DNA of 32,308 nucleotides from contig JAHEER010000040.1 in the NCBI GenBank assembly GCA_024640625.1, positions 1 through 32,308 on the forward strand, written 5' to 3'. Below the pieces are notes generated by a model. That model had not been told where the DNA came from. It saw only the letters and a list, made by a program, of their open reading frames with translations, and did no database searches. Positions 30,721-32,308 of this stretch are shown here, piece by piece. Both the position numbers and the translations under genes were made by a program. This stretch comes from Desulfobulbaceae bacterium (GTDB lineage Bacteria > Desulfobacterota > Desulfobulbia > Desulfobulbales > Desulfocapsaceae). The stretch's first letter is position 1; every line of letters starts with the position of its first letter.

Positions 30721-32308
30721 ATGGCTGATCAATCAATAGGAAAAGTTGTCATCGTGTACGGGACCGTTAAAGCCCAGTCTGCAGACGGCGTTGAACGGGT
30801 TCTCGGACCCAACAGCCCGATTTTTCTGAACGACCGCATCAATACCGGTCCCGACGGGGCCATCTCGATCGTCTTCAGTGACCCGGAGAACACCCAACTT
30901 GATCTGGGTCGGATGACCGATATGGTTGTCGACAGTTCGGTGATTGGCACTGAAGAGATTGATCTCGAAGAGGTCAGCGCAGAGGTAGCAGCAATCCAGG
31001 AGGCTTTGGAGTCGGGTGAAGAAATCGACATCGCCGAAACCGCGGCCGGCCCGGCAGCCGGTGCTGCAGGCCAGGGCGGCGGTGGTCGGCCGATCTACCG
31101 GGACGAGCTCGACGGCAAAGAGGGTGAAGTGACCTCAGGGGCTGAGACCGAGGGCGTACTCTATGATTTTGACGGAGTATTGCTTGATCCGGTGGAAGAG
31201 CCGCAAGAGCCGGTAGTTCTTACCGCGCTGACACCCGAACCGGCGCCGGAACCGGAGCCTGTGTTCTTGGCAGAGGAGCCGGATCTAGCAACAACGCCTC
31301 CGCCGGTGACAACGCCTCCTCCGACGACGCCTCCGCCTACAACTCCTCCGCCAGAGGACGAGGAACCTACGGGCGAAGAAGTTAGCCTGACAGTTCAGGA
31401 GGCTGATCTGGATGTTGCCCCGACTGAAGAGGATTCTGATAGCCAGACCTTAACGTTTGGCGCGGGATCAGATCCATTTGCATCTTTTGCTTTCAATGGG
31501 ACGGTTGGCACCATTACGGGTGATTATGCCGATGCGACTATTAATTGGACGGTCACCAATGGCGGTCAGACGCTTGAAGGAACGGTGACAGGTGAAGCTG
31601 GTCCATCGATTGTGCTGGATCTCGAGAATGCAGATACAGGTGCCGGTACGGTAGATGTCAAAGTAACAATTACCGATGAGTTCCAGCATACCGCCCCTGC
31701 ATCTGGAGCAAACAACAATGATTTCAATATCAGCGGTATCGAGGTTATTGCTACTGATACCGAAGGCGGAACGGCTACGAGTTATGCCGATGTGACTGTT
31801 GTTGACGATATTCCGACGGTAAATATTGTACCAGTAGCCTCTGATCCTGACAGTGTTGCCGAGGATGGAGCGAACTTAAACGGTACGTGGACCAGTGACT
31901 ACGGTGAAGACGATGAAGCGCCGCCGGCCTCGATCGAGTGGTACCTTAATGGTGATGATAGCACATTATACGAATTGAGTGATACTTCTGTTACCGTTAC
32001 CAACTCAGGCGGTGATGAGCTTGGGACGCTGGCCGTCAAGGCTGACGGTACCTGGGAATTTGATCCGTCGACCGGTGTGGATAATGATGATGAATTTGCT
32101 GATAATCTCAGTTTCACCATGCGTGTGACGGACGCTGATGGAGATGTGGCGGAAGACACCCATAATATTGCGGTTACCGACGGCGCAGAACCTACGGGCG
32201 AAGAAGTTAGCCTGACAGTTCAGGAGGCTGATCTGGATGTTGCCCCGACTGAAGAGGATTCTGATAGCCAGACCTTAACGTTTGGCGCGGGATCAGATCC
32301 ATTTGCAT
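30721..32308 (+). CDS. LapA-like giant type I-secreted adhesin, N-terminal part (runs off the window)
   Basis: The frame is open from ATG 30721 to the window end (529 codons); GGAGGAA lies 6 nt upstream. Residues 1-105 form a LapA-type retention module (MADQSIGKVVIVYGTVKAQ, RINTGPDGAISIVF, LDLGRMTDMVV). TAAG at 107-110 matches the LapG cleavage site of Pseudomonas LapA, and a Gly/Ala-rich flexible stretch follows. Residues about 140-214 are an acidic and then Pro/Thr-rich linker (TTPPPVTTPPP). From Glu215 a 275-residue repeat begins; the second copy starts at codon 490 and is cut by the window edge. The repeats are acidic, beta-rich and end in VTDADGDVAEDTHNIAVTDG, typical of Ig/cadherin-like units of RTX adhesins. 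The protein should be held in the outer-membrane channel until LapG cuts it. The C-terminal RTX and secretion signal lie outside the window. Confidence 0.92.
   Translation, partial: MADQSIGKVVIVYGTVKAQSADGVERVLGPNSPIFLNDRINTGPDGAISIVFSDPENTQLDLGRMTDMVVDSSVIGTEEIDLEEVSAEVAAIQEALESGEEIDIAETAAGPAAGAAGQGGGGRPIYRDELDGKEGEVTSGAETEGVLYDFDGVLLDPVEEPQEPVVLTALTPEPAPEPEPVFLAEEPDLATTPPPVTTPPPTTPPPTTPPPEDEEPTGEEVSLTVQEADLDVAPTEEDSDSQTLTFGAGSDPFASFAFNGTVGTITGDYADATINWTVTNGGQTLEGTVTGEAGPSIVLDLENADTGAGTVDVKVTITDEFQHTAPASGANNNDFNISGIEVIATDTEGGTATSYADVTVVDDIPTVNIVPVASDPDSVAEDGANLNGTWTSDYGEDDEAPPASIEWYLNGDDSTLYELSDTSVTVTNSGGDELGTLAVKADGTWEFDPSTGVDNDDEFADNLSFTMRVTDADGDVAEDTHNIAVTDGAEPTGEEVSLTVQEADLDVAPTEEDSDSQTLTFGAGSDPFA
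31039..31050 (+). other. Predicted LapG cleavage site (TAAG) in the adhesin
   Basis: Codons 107-110 read Thr-Ala-Ala-Gly. In Pseudomonas fluorescens LapA the protease LapG cuts between the two alanines (A108/A109). Here the motif falls at the same residue numbers and is preceded by a helical acidic segment (EEIDIAE), as in LapA. Confidence 0.8.
31363..32308 (+). repeat. 825-bp tandem repeat of the adhesin (one full unit plus start of the next)
   Basis: Unit one runs 31363-32187 (275 codons). Unit two begins at 32188, and its first 121 bp, all that is visible, are identical to 31363-31483 with no substitution, even at third codon positions. The units begin at EPTGEEVSLTVQEADLDVAP. Perfect DNA identity points to recent duplication or ongoing gene conversion. 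The number of units cannot be known from this window. Confidence 0.9.

Noticed and set aside
1-32308. CRISPR arrays, tRNA or rRNA genes, insertion sequences, prophage or att sites
   Set aside because: No regularly spaced repeats, cloverleaf-like segments, transposase or integrase motifs, or flanking direct repeats were seen; the only long repeat is within the adhesin gene.

Overview
The window (32,308 bp, moderate G+C with AT-rich intergenic stretches) looks like chromosomal DNA of a Gram-negative bacterium. It has a TolC-type outer-membrane channel, a type I secretion system and many exported proteins. I favour a sulfate-reducer-like member of the Desulfobacterota, because a glutaredoxin/ferredoxin-thioredoxin-reductase fusion, an iron-sulfur flavoprotein and a LarA-like enzyme occur together. 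This placement is inference from gene content only. I saw no tRNA, rRNA, CRISPR array, transposase or integrase.

Layout. (1) 1-5,012: two small unknown genes behind a cluster of inverted repeats, an exported fasciclin protein with a structured leader, the Grx-FTR fusion, and a large MscS-type channel. (2) 5,046-9,358: a minus-strand pair of a periplasmic LivJ-type binding protein and a membrane adenylate cyclase (sensor-HAMP-PAS-cyclase), followed by a small two-helix membrane protein on the plus strand. (3) 9,471-19,266: a carbohydrate-acid catabolic cluster. The minus-strand run is SDR, GntR regulator, class II aldolase, DUF1537 four-carbon acid-sugar kinase, zinc dehydrogenase, the broken tail of another SDR, a LarA-like isomerase, Tpx and an unknown protein. 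A divergent MFS transporter shares a control region carrying a perfect 18-bp palindrome. A hydroxyacid-oxoacid transhydrogenase-like iron ADH converges on the transporter gene. (4) 19,552-21,008: a SYLF-domain protein, an iron-sulfur flavoprotein and an orphan plus-strand terminator. (5) 21,023-32,308: a complete Lap-type biofilm adhesion locus.

The Lap locus works as a circuit. The adhesin that starts at 30,721 runs off the window. It carries an N-terminal retention module with a TAAG protease site at residues 107-110 and then large repeats. The ABC exporter, HlyD adaptor and TolC-family channel would secrete it. LapG (periplasmic cysteine protease) would cut it, and LapD (degenerate GGDEF/EAL c-di-GMP receptor) would hold LapG back when c-di-GMP is high. 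Less expected members are a LuxR-type regulator whose receiver has His in place of the phosphoacceptor Asp, co-transcribed with the exporter, and an uncharacterised 111-residue protein lying between exporter and LapD.

The catabolic cluster probably imports a sugar acid (MFS), rearranges or oxidises it (LarA-like isomerase, MDR, SDR), phosphorylates it (DUF1537 kinase) and cleaves or decarboxylates it (class II aldolase). The GntR protein is the likely repressor. The usual hydroxypyruvate-isomerase-type partner (OtnI) is absent and the LarA-like protein may take its place.
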